This document shows positions 5,552 through 12,925 of a stretch of DNA of 14,342 nt, one piece after another. A program made the position numbers and the translations under genes. Below the pieces are notes generated by a model. The model had not been told where the DNA came from and did no database searches. It saw only the letters and a list, made by a program, of their open reading frames with translations. Numbering within the stretch: the first letter of the stretch is position 1; every line of letters begins with the position of its first letter. The DNA is from DATKCA01 sp035544675 (GTDB lineage Bacteria > Acidobacteriota > Thermoanaerobaculia > Gp7-AA8), in contig DATKCA010000132.1 in NCBI GenBank assembly GCA_035544675.1, forward strand, positions 1 through 14,342. The letters are read 5' to 3'.

Positions 5552-8227
5552 GGCACGATCAGTTATCCCGCCCACTTCGAGTCTGACGTCGTCCTCCGCA
5601 ACGGACGCACGCTGAGAATCCGTCCAGTGCGGCCCGACGATTCGACGGCGCTGCTCGAGTTCTATGGCGCCATGTCGCGCGACAGCCTCTACATGCGTTT
5701 CTTCGACTCCCGGACTGCCGCTGCCGCGCTGCGCGACTCGCCGAGCACGGTCGACTACGAGAGCGACTTCGGCGTGGTGGGAGAGCTGGGCGGATCGCTG
5801 GCCGGCATCGCGCACTACTTCCGCACGCAGCACAATCCACGGGTCGCGGAGGTGGCGTTCGCCATCGCCGACCGGTTCCAGGGGTTCGGCATCGGCACGC
5901 AGCTCCTGGGCAAGCTCGTCCAGATCGCGCGCACGCGGCACATCGAGGAGTTCCGCGCCGAGGTGCTGCCGGAGAATCAGAAGATGCTGGACGTATTCGT
6001 CCAGTCAGGCTTCGACGTGGTGAGCAGGTCGGCGGAAGGAACGGTCCACGTTGCGTTTCCGATCGCCACGACGATGCAGTCCGAGGACCGCGCCGCGGCG
6101 CGATCTCAGAAGGCGGCCTACGCGTCGATGAAGGCGGTGTTCGAGCCCCGATCGATCGCCGTCATCGGTGCCAGCCGCAACGCCGGCCTCGGCTTCGAGA
6201 TCCTGCGCAACCTCCGCAATACCGGCTTCAAAGGCTCGCTCTCTGCCATCAACCCGAAAGCGTCCGACATCGATGGGATCCCTTCGTTCCCGGCCTTGGC
6301 CTCGGTCGAGGGACCGGTGGATCTCGCCATCATCGTCGTACCGCAAAAGGGAGTGGAGGCGGTCATCGACGACTGCGTGGCCAAGGGTGTCAACGCCGTC
6401 GTGGTGATCACGGCCGGGTTCGCCGAGACGGGGCCGGAGGGGCGTGCGGCCGAACAGCGGCTGGTCGACAAGATCCGCGCCGCCGGCATGCGCATGGTCG
6501 GCCCCAACTGCCTGGGCGTCATCAACACCGATCCCGGCGTGCAGATGCATGGGACGTTCACGTCCGTCTTTCCACCGCACGGCCATGTCGCCATGTCGAG
6601 CCAGAGCGGCGCACTGGGCGTGGCGATCCTCGACTACGCGCGCGCGCTCAACATCGGCTTCTCGACGTTTATCTCCGTCGGAAACAAGGCCGACGTCTCG
6701 GGCAACGACCTCATTCAATACTGGGCCGAAGACCCGAACACGGACGTGATGCTGTTGTACCTGGAGAGCTTCGGCAATCCACGCAAGTTCGGGGAGATCG
6801 CCCGGCGGGTCGGCCGCGTCAAGCCGATCGTGGCGGTGAAGTCGGGCCGCTCGACGGCCGGCGCCAGGGCGGCCTCCTCGCACACCGGCGCGCTGGCGAC
6901 CAGCGACGCCATCGTGACGGATCTCTTCCGCCAGACCGGCGTCATCCGCACCGACACGCTCGAGGAGATGTTCGACGTCGCGGCGCTGCTGGCCAACCAG
7001 CCGCTGCCGGGCGGGCGGCGGGTGGCGATCGTGACGAACGCCGGCGGCCCGGGCATCCTCGCCTCCGATGCGTGCGAGGCGAACGGTCTCGAGCTCGCGC
7101 AGTTGTCGGAGGAGACGACGTCCGCGCTTCGGTCCTTTCTGCCGGCCGCCGCGAGCGTCGGCAATCCGGTGGACATGATCGCCAGCGCGAGAGCCGGAGA
7201 GTACCGGCGCGCGGTCAAGATCGTGCTCGATGATCCGGCCGTCGACGTGGTCATCATCATCTACATTCCCGTCCTCCCGACCGACGCCATCGATGTGGCC
7301 GGTGCGATTCGGGAATCCGCGGGCGACTCCCGCGGCAAAACGCTCATCGCCACGTTCATGGGAGCGCAGGGAACGCCTGCCAGCCTTGCTCCCGTGCCAT
7401 CGTTTCCGTTCCCCGAGCGCGCGGTGAAGGCGCTCGCGCGCGTCACGACCTATGCGGAGTGGCGGCGCCTGCCGGTGGGCAAGGTGCGGCGCTTCGACGA
7501 CATCGACAAGCCCCGGCTGCGCAAGGTCGTCGACCGCAGGATCGCGCAGGGCGGTGGGTGGCTGGACCAGCGCGACGTGTCTTCACTCCTGCTCGCGACA
7601 GGGATTCCCAGCGCGATGATGGAGCAGGTCTCGAACGTGTACGAGGCGGTGGGAGCGGCCATGCGCATCGGTTTCCCCGTCGTCGTCAAGGCCCAGGGGC
7701 CGGCCTTGCTGCACAAGACCGAGTCCGGCGCGGTGAAGCTCGGTCTGCAGGACGAACGTCAGGTGCGCGAGGCTTACCTCGAGCTTCAGGCCAGGCTCGG
7801 CGACGCCATGGAGTCGGCCATCGTGCAGCAGATGATCCCGGGCGGCGTGGAAGTCATGGCCGGATCGACCGCGGACGCGACGTTCGGCAACGTTCTGGTC
7901 TACGGCGCCGGTGGAACGCTCGTCGAGCTGCTGGCCGACGTGGCCTTTCGCATCCCGCCGCTCACCGACGCGGACGCCGAGGACATGATCCGGGAAGCCC
8001 GCGTGTCGAGACTGCTGCGTGGATTCCGCGGAGCGAAGCCCGCCGACGTCGAGGCGCTGATGGAAGTCCTGCTCCGGCTGTCGGCGTTGGTCGAGATCTG
8101 TCCGGAGATCCGCGAGCTCGACATCAATCCGCTCAAGGTCCTGGAGAAGGGCGCGCTCGTGGTGGACGCGCGCGTGCGGGTAGAAGACGTTCCGGCCGGC
8201 CCTCCATCGCGCCGGATCGCCTATTAG
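5549..8227 (+). CDS. GNAT acetyltransferase fused to ADP-forming acyl-CoA synthetase (Pat/AcdA-B-like)
   Basis: This is a large fusion (892 aa from codon 5549; 866 aa from the first ordinary start, GTG 5627). Residue numbers here count from GTG 5627. A GNAT domain covers about 1-145, with acetyl-CoA loop RFQGFGIG at 83-90. A CoA-binding Rossmann domain follows (VIGASRNAG, 179-187; VGPNCLGV, 291-298). The ligase-CoA domain contains SSHTGAL with His419, the expected phosphohistidine. A C-terminal ATP-grasp module carries HKTESGAVKLG (696-706), VMAGSTAD, YGAGGTLVE and ELDINPL (830-836). The synthetase half interconverts acyl-CoA and acid with ATP. The fused GNAT is typical of protein lysine acetyltransferases that control acetyl-CoA synthetases. 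E. coli Pat/YfiQ carries the GNAT at its C-terminus and lacks the catalytic His; here the GNAT is N-terminal and the His is kept, so real synthetase activity is plausible. The start is uncertain: conserved strand IGTISYPAHFESDVVLRNG precedes GTG 5627, and only ATC 5549 or CTG 5546 could begin it. Confidence 0.9.
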   Translation: MGTISYPAHFESDVVLRNGRTLRIRPVRPDDSTALLEFYGAMSRDSLYMRFFDSRTAAAALRDSPSTVDYESDFGVVGELGGSLAGIAHYFRTQHNPRVAEVAFAIADRFQGFGIGTQLLGKLVQIARTRHIEEFRAEVLPENQKMLDVFVQSGFDVVSRSAEGTVHVAFPIATTMQSEDRAAARSQKAAYASMKAVFEPRSIAVIGASRNAGLGFEILRNLRNTGFKGSLSAINPKASDIDGIPSFPALASVEGPVDLAIIVVPQKGVEAVIDDCVAKGVNAVVVITAGFAETGPEGRAAEQRLVDKIRAAGMRMVGPNCLGVINTDPGVQMHGTFTSVFPPHGHVAMSSQSGALGVAILDYARALNIGFSTFISVGNKADVSGNDLIQYWAEDPNTDVMLLYLESFGNPRKFGEIARRVGRVKPIVAVKSGRSTAGARAASSHTGALATSDAIVTDLFRQTGVIRTDTLEEMFDVAALLANQPLPGGRRVAIVTNAGGPGILASDACEANGLELAQLSEETTSALRSFLPAAASVGNPVDMIASARAGEYRRAVKIVLDDPAVDVVIIIYIPVLPTDAIDVAGAIRESAGDSRGKTLIATFMGAQGTPASLAPVPSFPFPERAVKALARVTTYAEWRRLPVGKVRRFDDIDKPRLRKVVDRRIAQGGGWLDQRDVSSLLLATGIPSAMMEQVSNVYEAVGAAMRIGFPVVVKAQGPALLHKTESGAVKLGLQDERQVREAYLELQARLGDAMESAIVQQMIPGGVEVMAGSTADATFGNVLVYGAGGTLVELLADVAFRIPPLTDADAEDMIREARVSRLLRGFRGAKPADVEALMEVLLRLSALVEICPEIRELDINPLKVLEKGALVVDARVRVEDVPAGPPSRRIAY

Positions 8228-8823
8228 CCCGGAATCTCCAGCTCGCCGACCAGGCCGGCCAGCCGCCGCGACAACCACAGGTACGGCCCCACGGCCGTCA
8301 GCCCGGCCTTGCCGAACAGATTCTTGTACCAGCGCGCCGGCCGTTGCGTCAGCCCTTCCAGATCGCCGATGACGACGTCTTCCTTTGTCAGCACTTCGAT
8401 GTAAGCAATGCCTCCCGTCAGCCTGACCAGGTGCCGAAGACCGCTGCGGATCTCACGCTCCGGCAGATAGTGCAGGACGTCGGAGCACACCACCAGATCG
8501 AACGTCTTTCGCAGATCGAGACGCCCCAGGTCTCCGAACGTGCCGAACCGTATGTTGCGGGACTTGCCGAATCGCTCGATGGCGTAATCGCTCGAGTCGA
8601 TACCGGTGTACTGAATCCGCGGGCGCAACGGCCGGAGGTGCGTCATCCAGGCACCCTCACCGCATCCGATGTCGAGCACAGTCATCAGCCGCCGCTGCAG
8701 AAAGTACTCGGTGGCCGCGACCGACAGCGCGATCTTCCGGCGGACTTCGTCCTGGGTATGTACGCGATCGGATGCGCTGCGATACCACTTCTCGAAATAC
8801 TCCCCGTCGTACCTCTTGGTCAT
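8224..8823 (-). CDS. Class I SAM-dependent methyltransferase
   Basis: This encodes a 199-aa S-adenosylmethionine-dependent methyltransferase with a Rossmann-like fold. Motif I is VLDIGCGEGAW (49-59), the acidic residue of motif II is in YTGIDSSDYAIERF (72-85) and motif IV is FDLVVCSDVLHYL (108-120). The N-terminal YDGEYFEKWYR resembles small-molecule or surface-polysaccharide methyltransferases of the Methyltransf_11/23 type, but the substrate cannot be named. The ATG at 8823 overlaps the stop of the upstream membrane protein gene in an ATGA arrangement, so it is translationally coupled as the last gene of a three-gene minus-strand cluster. Its TAA (complement of 8224-8226) overlaps the TAG of the converging synthetase gene, leaving no intergenic space at all. 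Confidence 0.92.
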   Translation of the reverse strand: MTKRYDGEYFEKWYRSASDRVHTQDEVRRKIALSVAATEYFLQRRLMTVLDIGCGEGAWMTHLRPLRPRIQYTGIDSSDYAIERFGKSRNIRFGTFGDLGRLDLRKTFDLVVCSDVLHYLPEREIRSGLRHLVRLTGGIAYIEVLTKEDVVIGDLEGLTQRPARWYKNLFGKAGLTAVGPYLWLSRRLAGLVGELEIPG

Positions 8824-9380
8824 TCCCGCCCGACGCCGCGGCGCCGGAGCCAGCCAACCAGTCGCGGCAGCTTCGGCTCCGCCTTCACGAGGATCTTCTC
8901 GGTGAATCGGGTCTTCGGGAAGAGGAGGAGAAAAGCGATGAGGAAGAAGATCCAGCCCTGCAGCACCGGCAGCAGACTGCCGATGATGCCGAGGATCACG
9001 AAGACGAAGCCGAGGGTCACGCGGATGGCGAGCATGCGGGCGGGCATTGTAGAGGATGGCCAATCCTCCCGATTCCTCCGCGGCAGGACTGCGGCGATCA
9101 CCGACACGGCGCCGAGGTGCGCAAACGTGTTCACGGCGAAATAGAGAGGATTGACCCCGCCGGGCGAGAAGAGGAACGGTTTCGGGTAACCGCGGCTGGT
9201 GGTGATCCTCGTTCCGGCCGGCCTCCACGTTCCGATCGCGGCCGAAGCGGCGCTCGTGAAAACTGCGATGACCACGACGGCGATGATGCGCCGTCGCGAT
9301 GGCGGCAGCCTGAGCGAAAGGATCGCGGCGCTGAGCGACAGCAGCGCCAGACCCATGAGCAGGACGTTGAACGCGGTCAA
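8820..9380 (-). CDS. Multi-pass membrane protein with PGPGW-like C-terminal hairpin
   Basis: This encodes a 186-aa protein with about five hydrophobic segments: 4-23, 32-50, 79-99, and a pair within 119-154 (TLGFVFVILGIIGSLLPVL, then QGWIFFLIAFLLLFP). The last pair plus the basic tail KTRFTEKILVKAEPKLPRL resembles the small PGPGW/DUF454-like membrane domain. The first half, with a soluble loop carrying SRGYPKPFLFSPGG, is not recognised. The ORF could thus be a fusion of two membrane units; an internal ATG at the MPARML residues would give a stand-alone version of the second. The start is TTG 9380, directly adjoining the TGA of the upstream small gene. The stop overlaps the methyltransferase start by 4 bp. 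Function is unknown; position suggests a shared task with the methyltransferase at the inner membrane. Confidence 0.75.
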   Translation of the reverse strand: MTAFNVLLMGLALLSLSAAILSLRLPPSRRRIIAVVVIAVFTSAASAAIGTWRPAGTRITTSRGYPKPFLFSPGGVNPLYFAVNTFAHLGAVSVIAAVLPRRNREDWPSSTMPARMLAIRVTLGFVFVILGIIGSLLPVLQGWIFFLIAFLLLFPKTRFTEKILVKAEPKLPRLVGWLRRRGVGRE

Positions 9381-9602
9381 TCAGGAGGCCGTTCGCTTGG
9401 GGAGAAACTCGCCCGTCTCCATGTACTCCTTCGGGATCTTCTGGAAATCGGTGACGCCGTAGCTGGCGAGCTCCTCGGGTGTGAGGTTGTCCACGAGGAT
9501 CAGGCCCTCGATCTCTCCGCCGCGGTCTTCCAGATCCCACCCCGTCCAGACCTCGGCTTCGCTGTAGGGCCTCAGGGAAATTTTCTGGAGATATCGAGCC
9601 AA
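9381..9602 (-). CDS. Small hypothetical protein, 73 aa
   Basis: I do not recognise this family. The only usable start in the frame is TTG 9602; an in-frame stop lies five codons upstream. The predicted protein is acidic and soluble (LQKISLRPYSEAEVW, GWDLEDRGGEIEGLILVDNL, TPEELASYGVTDFQKIP). It has no cysteine, signal peptide or membrane segment. Coding is supported by tight packing: its TGA directly adjoins the TTG of the membrane protein gene, and it fills the gap up to the divergent cNMP-binding gene almost exactly. It would be the first gene of the three-gene cluster. No convincing ribosome binding site was found, so the true start may differ. Confidence 0.6.
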   Translation of the reverse strand: MARYLQKISLRPYSEAEVWTGWDLEDRGGEIEGLILVDNLTPEELASYGVTDFQKIPKEYMETGEFLPKRTAS

Positions 9603-9622
9603 TGTCCGTTGATTCTATCCTT

Positions 9623-9634
9623 TACAATTCGGGC
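9623..9634 (+). promoter_or_regulatory. Candidate -10 element giving a leaderless transcript
   Basis: TACAAT at 9623-9628 matches the bacterial -10 consensus at five of six positions. It ends six bases before ATG 9635, so transcription would begin at or beside the start codon. No ribosome binding site is seen before that ATG, which fits a leaderless message. No good -35 hexamer is present at the right distance. Confidence 0.35.
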
Positions 9635-10471
9635 ATGGAAACGGCGGAGCTGCTCGGCCACACGCCGCTTTTCAACCTTCTCGACGCCACCGAGCGGGCC
9701 GATCTGGAACGCGCTCTGGAACGCCGTACCTTCGCGGCGGGCGAGAAGATCTTCACCCTGGGCGAGCCCGGCGACTCCCTCTACATCGTCGGCACCGGCA
9801 GCGTCGAGCTTTTCGTCAAGGACAACACCGGGACGAGGATCACCCTGACCACGTGCCAGCGCGGCGAGGTGTTCGGCGAGCTGTCTCTGTTCGACGGCGG
9901 CGCGCGCACCGCCAGCGCGGTGTGCGAGGAAGACTCCGAGCTGCTCATCCTCGATCGAGACGACCTCCTGGCGTTTCTCCATCGTCATCCGGATGCAGCG
10001 CTGGATCTCCTCACCACCATGGGCCAGCGGATCCGCGCCACCGACGTGATCCTGCGCCGGCGCGTCGCCAAGAACATCAACCTGGAGATGGAGATCCGTT
10101 CCACCACCGTCGAGAAGGCCGCCGACGTCATCGCCGTCTTCAGCGGCAGCATCACGTTCCTCCTCCTCAACGCGGCATGGTTCGCCGGCTGGATCGGCTG
10201 GAACACGCTGCCCGGTGTCCGGCACTTCGACCCGTATCCCTTCGGATTCCTCACCATGGTGGTCTCGCTGGAGGCGATCTTCCTGTCGATCTTCGTTCTC
10301 GTCAGCCAGAACCGCCAGGCCGCCAAGGATCGGTTGCGCGCCGATTCGGAGTACGAGGTGAACCTCAAGGCCGAGGCGGAGATCTCGCAACTGCACGAGA
10401 AGGTCGATTTCCTGACCGAGGAGCTGCTGGCGCGGATTCCGAAGCGAGAGCGGAATGCGCGTCAGGTGTGA
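9635..10471 (+). CDS. Cyclic nucleotide-binding domain fused to DUF1003 membrane domain
   Basis: This encodes 278 aa from ATG 9635. The frame also has an ATG at 9602, but that start would overlap the divergent gene and lies upstream of the candidate promoter. Residues 10-140 form a CRP/PKA-type cyclic nucleotide-binding domain: PLFNLLDATERADLERAL, the AGEKIFTLGEPGDSLYIV strand-turn, and a phosphate-binding cassette FGELSLFDGGARTASAV (80-96) that keeps the key Glu82 and Arg91. There is no DNA-binding HTH. Residues 155-260 match DUF1003: two membrane spans (about 164-186 and 203-225), the signature FDPYPFGFLT, SLEAIFLSIFVLVSQNRQA and a cytoplasmic coiled helix rich in charged residues. The protein is thus probably a membrane-bound receptor for cAMP, cGMP or another nucleotide rather than a transcription factor. 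Its output is unknown. Confidence 0.92.
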   Translation: METAELLGHTPLFNLLDATERADLERALERRTFAAGEKIFTLGEPGDSLYIVGTGSVELFVKDNTGTRITLTTCQRGEVFGELSLFDGGARTASAVCEEDSELLILDRDDLLAFLHRHPDAALDLLTTMGQRIRATDVILRRRVAKNINLEMEIRSTTVEKAADVIAVFSGSITFLLLNAAWFAGWIGWNTLPGVRHFDPYPFGFLTMVVSLEAIFLSIFVLVSQNRQAAKDRLRADSEYEVNLKAEAEISQLHEKVDFLTEELLARIPKRERNARQV

Positions 10472-10518
10472 TCTCGCGCTGATCTGCGTGATCCGCGAGT
10501 TGCAGAAGTTTCTGGATG

Positions 10519-10541
10519 GCGCGGGTTGAGGACACCCGCGC
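10519..10541. terminator. Hairpin between convergent genes (candidate bidirectional terminator)
   Basis: GCGCGGGT (10519-10526) and ACCCGCGC (10534-10541) pair perfectly around a 7-nt loop. The hairpin lies in the 77-bp gap between the ends of the cNMP-DUF1003 gene (plus) and the M56-TPR gene (minus). A weaker pair, CTCGCG (10473-10478) with CGCGAG (10494-10499), lies next to it. Neither is followed by a U-tract, so termination is inferred from position and stem strength. Confidence 0.5.
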
Positions 10542-10548
10542 TCCATGA

Positions 10549-12924
10549 CTAGAACACGTTGCCGATCTCGATCTCGATCTTGTGCTTCTTCTTTTCCTTC
10601 CCTTCGCGGTGCTCGCTGCGCACCTGCCGCCGCAGCTCCAGGAAGCGCGGATCATCGTGCAGGCTCTCGAGATCGTCGTCGTCATCGAGGTATTCGTGCA
10701 GCTTGAAGCCGGCCGCGCGCGCCTTCTCCAGCCACTCGAATGCCGCATCCTTCTGCCCGGCCCGCGCGTACGCGCATGCGGTGTTGTACATCGACGTGGA
10801 CGGGCGGTACCCGAGCTCCGCGGCCTTCTGGAAGGATCTCACGCTGCCGCCCGTGTCCCCGGCCTGGAGCTGCGCGTACCCGAGGTTGAACCATGTACGG
10901 CCGATCGCTGGGTGCTTGCGGGTCGTGGCCTCATAGCGAGGCAGGGATTCCTTCCACGAGTCGCTCTCGAACAGGTTCCCGAAGAACTTCCTGCCGTGCC
11001 ATCCGGAGTCGAGGCGGAGGTCATCCGCCAGCGCCACGATGTCGTCGAAGCGCGGGTTCCTGCGGATGCTGTTGAGATCCGTGTCGTTCTCGAACCTCTC
11101 TTTGCTGTCGAATCCGTTCTCCACGGCTTTCTGCAGCCACTCCAGAGCCGAGCTGGTATCGCCGCCGAGCGAGTAGGCGCAGGCGAGGTTGTACATCGCC
11201 GTGGAGTGCTTCTCACCGAGCGCGATCGTGCGGCGATAGGCGTCGATGCTTTCATTCAGGCGGCGCAGGCGGAGCAGATCACCGGCCACCTTGAACCACT
11301 GGCCGGCATCCCGGCTGCCGGCGGCTTGAAGCCGCTGGTATTTGCGCAGGGTGGAGTCGAAGCGGGTGTCCTTCCCGCCGTACTCGGCGATGACGCTCTG
11401 GAAAGCAGCTCTGGAGCGGATCGGGTCGAAGTCCGAGTCATCGAGCACGTGGTCGAGGTCGAAACCTTCATCGAGAGCGCTGCGGAGGAAGCGCAGGGCG
11501 TTCCCCTCGTCTCCCATGAGCGCGTATCCGCACGCGATGTTGTACGTCGAGGCCTCGACGCGATGTCCTTGGCGGATGGACTGCTGGAACGCGGCGATCG
11601 CTTCCGGAAAGCGCTCGGAGCGGTGCAGGTCCATGCCGCGGCTATACCACTCGGAGCCGGTTTCCGGCGTGCTCTCGAAGCGCTGCTTCCTGTCGAGCTT
11701 GTTCTTGGTCTTCTCGAGCTGTGCGAGCAGCATCTCCGGCGCCCCGGCGATCTTCGCCGCCACGGCCGGCCCGATCTCCACCACTCCCTTCGGCGCATCG
11801 TGGACGACATCTTCCGGTGGTGCGGCCACGAGGCGGACCGCTGCGAGCGGCACGATGACCATGAGCGCCACTGCGCAGACCATCGAGACGGCGCGGAGCG
11901 AGAACGTGCGGCGGCGGATATGTGGATGCAGAATCGACAAGAGACGGCCCTCCAGTTGGGAACGGCGTGACATCGCGAGCGTGACGGAGCGGAACGGGTC
12001 GGCCTCGGGCAGGGCCCGGGCGATCTGCAGGAGATGCTCGGCATAATCCGAGGCCCGTGTTCCGCTGGCCAGGACGAGGTCGTCGCAGGCGCGCTCGCAT
12101 TCACCGCGAGCGATCCGTTCCAGCGACCAGGCCAGCGGGTGGAACCAGAACAAAGCGACAGCAGCCCTGGTGATCAGGAGCGTTACGCCGTCCAGTCGCT
12201 TCACGTGCGCGAGCTCGTGCAGCAGCACCACTCGAAGACGCTCCCGGGTCCATTCGATCGAGCCGGCCGGGAGGAGCAGCACTGGCTTGAACAGACCCCA
12301 GACCACCGGCACCGAGACCAGCGACGAACGGAGAAGATGAACGTCGCGCTCCAGCTGCAGGTATTCGCGCGCCGCGTCGAGCTCCATGAGCGAAACCTCG
12401 TCGCTGATCTCCTCGGCCCGGCGCTTCACGGTCCACACGCCGGCGATACCCAGCGCCATCCGCAGAAGCAGCAGCATCGAGATCCCGCTGAAGAACAGGA
12501 CGATCAGTCCCTGCCAGCTGTCGCGGATCGTCTGGAGAGCGATCGAGAACCTGGTGAGCTTCTCTTCCGGAACGACGCCGGCTGCTTTCGCGACGTTGAC
12601 GGCGGTGTCGAGGGCGCTCGGTTCCTGGTCGTCGCCTGTCGAGCCGATCGTGACGGAGCGCGGTTCAACCTGCTCGAGGGCCGGAGCGGGAAGCAGTGGG
12701 AGGCGCCAGGCGGGAATGGCGAGCGAGAGCAGCGGCAGCGCGATGACACCGCAGAGGGCCACGGTGATGGCCAGGTGTTTCGTGGCCGCCGAGGAGCGCG
12801 GCATCGCCAGGACCATCAGCCGGGCGATCAGCAGAATCACCGTCACCTTGATGACGAGCAGGATGGCCGGCCCGAGAGGGCCGAACGCCTGGAGCCTTGT
12901 TGCTGCGTCGATGATGGGACTCAT
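10549..12924 (-). CDS. BlaR1/MecR1-like M56 metallopeptidase with C-terminal TPR modules
   Basis: This encodes a 791-aa integral membrane peptidase of family M56. Hydrophobic segments lie at about 18-40, 50-72, 138-162, 247-265 and 343-368. The zinc site is HELAHVKR at 236-243, with the downstream glutamate in ECERACDD (Glu277 likely the third ligand); FWFHPLAW between them is typical of the family. In BlaR1 a penicillin-binding sensor would follow the last span. Here there is a coiled stretch, then three repeats about 110 residues apart. Each repeat contains a TPR followed by a module of the form YNxACxYAxxGD, LxKAxxxGFD and DxDLxxIRxxPRF, around residues 425-510, 540-630 and 675-765. A highly charged tail (EHREGKEKKKHK) ends the protein. 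The start is ATG 12924, preceded by AAGGAAGG and one base after the repressor's stop; an upstream in-frame ATG at 12954 would overlap the repressor. It probably senses an envelope signal and cleaves or triggers loss of the BlaI-like repressor. Confidence 0.93.
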   Translation of the reverse strand: MSPIIDAATRLQAFGPLGPAILLVIKVTVILLIARLMVLAMPRSSAATKHLAITVALCGVIALPLLSLAIPAWRLPLLPAPALEQVEPRSVTIGSTGDDQEPSALDTAVNVAKAAGVVPEEKLTRFSIALQTIRDSWQGLIVLFFSGISMLLLLRMALGIAGVWTVKRRAEEISDEVSLMELDAAREYLQLERDVHLLRSSLVSVPVVWGLFKPVLLLPAGSIEWTRERLRVVLLHELAHVKRLDGVTLLITRAAVALFWFHPLAWSLERIARGECERACDDLVLASGTRASDYAEHLLQIARALPEADPFRSVTLAMSRRSQLEGRLLSILHPHIRRRTFSLRAVSMVCAVALMVIVPLAAVRLVAAPPEDVVHDAPKGVVEIGPAVAAKIAGAPEMLLAQLEKTKNKLDRKQRFESTPETGSEWYSRGMDLHRSERFPEAIAAFQQSIRQGHRVEASTYNIACGYALMGDEGNALRFLRSALDEGFDLDHVLDDSDFDPIRSRAAFQSVIAEYGGKDTRFDSTLRKYQRLQAAGSRDAGQWFKVAGDLLRLRRLNESIDAYRRTIALGEKHSTAMYNLACAYSLGGDTSSALEWLQKAVENGFDSKERFENDTDLNSIRRNPRFDDIVALADDLRLDSGWHGRKFFGNLFESDSWKESLPRYEATTRKHPAIGRTWFNLGYAQLQAGDTGGSVRSFQKAAELGYRPSTSMYNTACAYARAGQKDAAFEWLEKARAAGFKLHEYLDDDDDLESLHDDPRFLELRRQVRSEHREGKEKKKHKIEIEIGNVF

Positions 12925-12925
12925 G

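Noticed and set aside
7459..9144. 561-aa plus-strand ORF across the synthetase 3' end and the methyltransferase
   Set aside because: It is out of frame with the synthetase and antisense to the methyltransferase and membrane protein; composition is that of a shadow frame.
9572..10546. 324-aa minus-strand ORF opposite the cNMP-DUF1003 gene
   Set aside because: The opposite strand encodes a protein with two recognisable domains across the same span; this ORF shows none.
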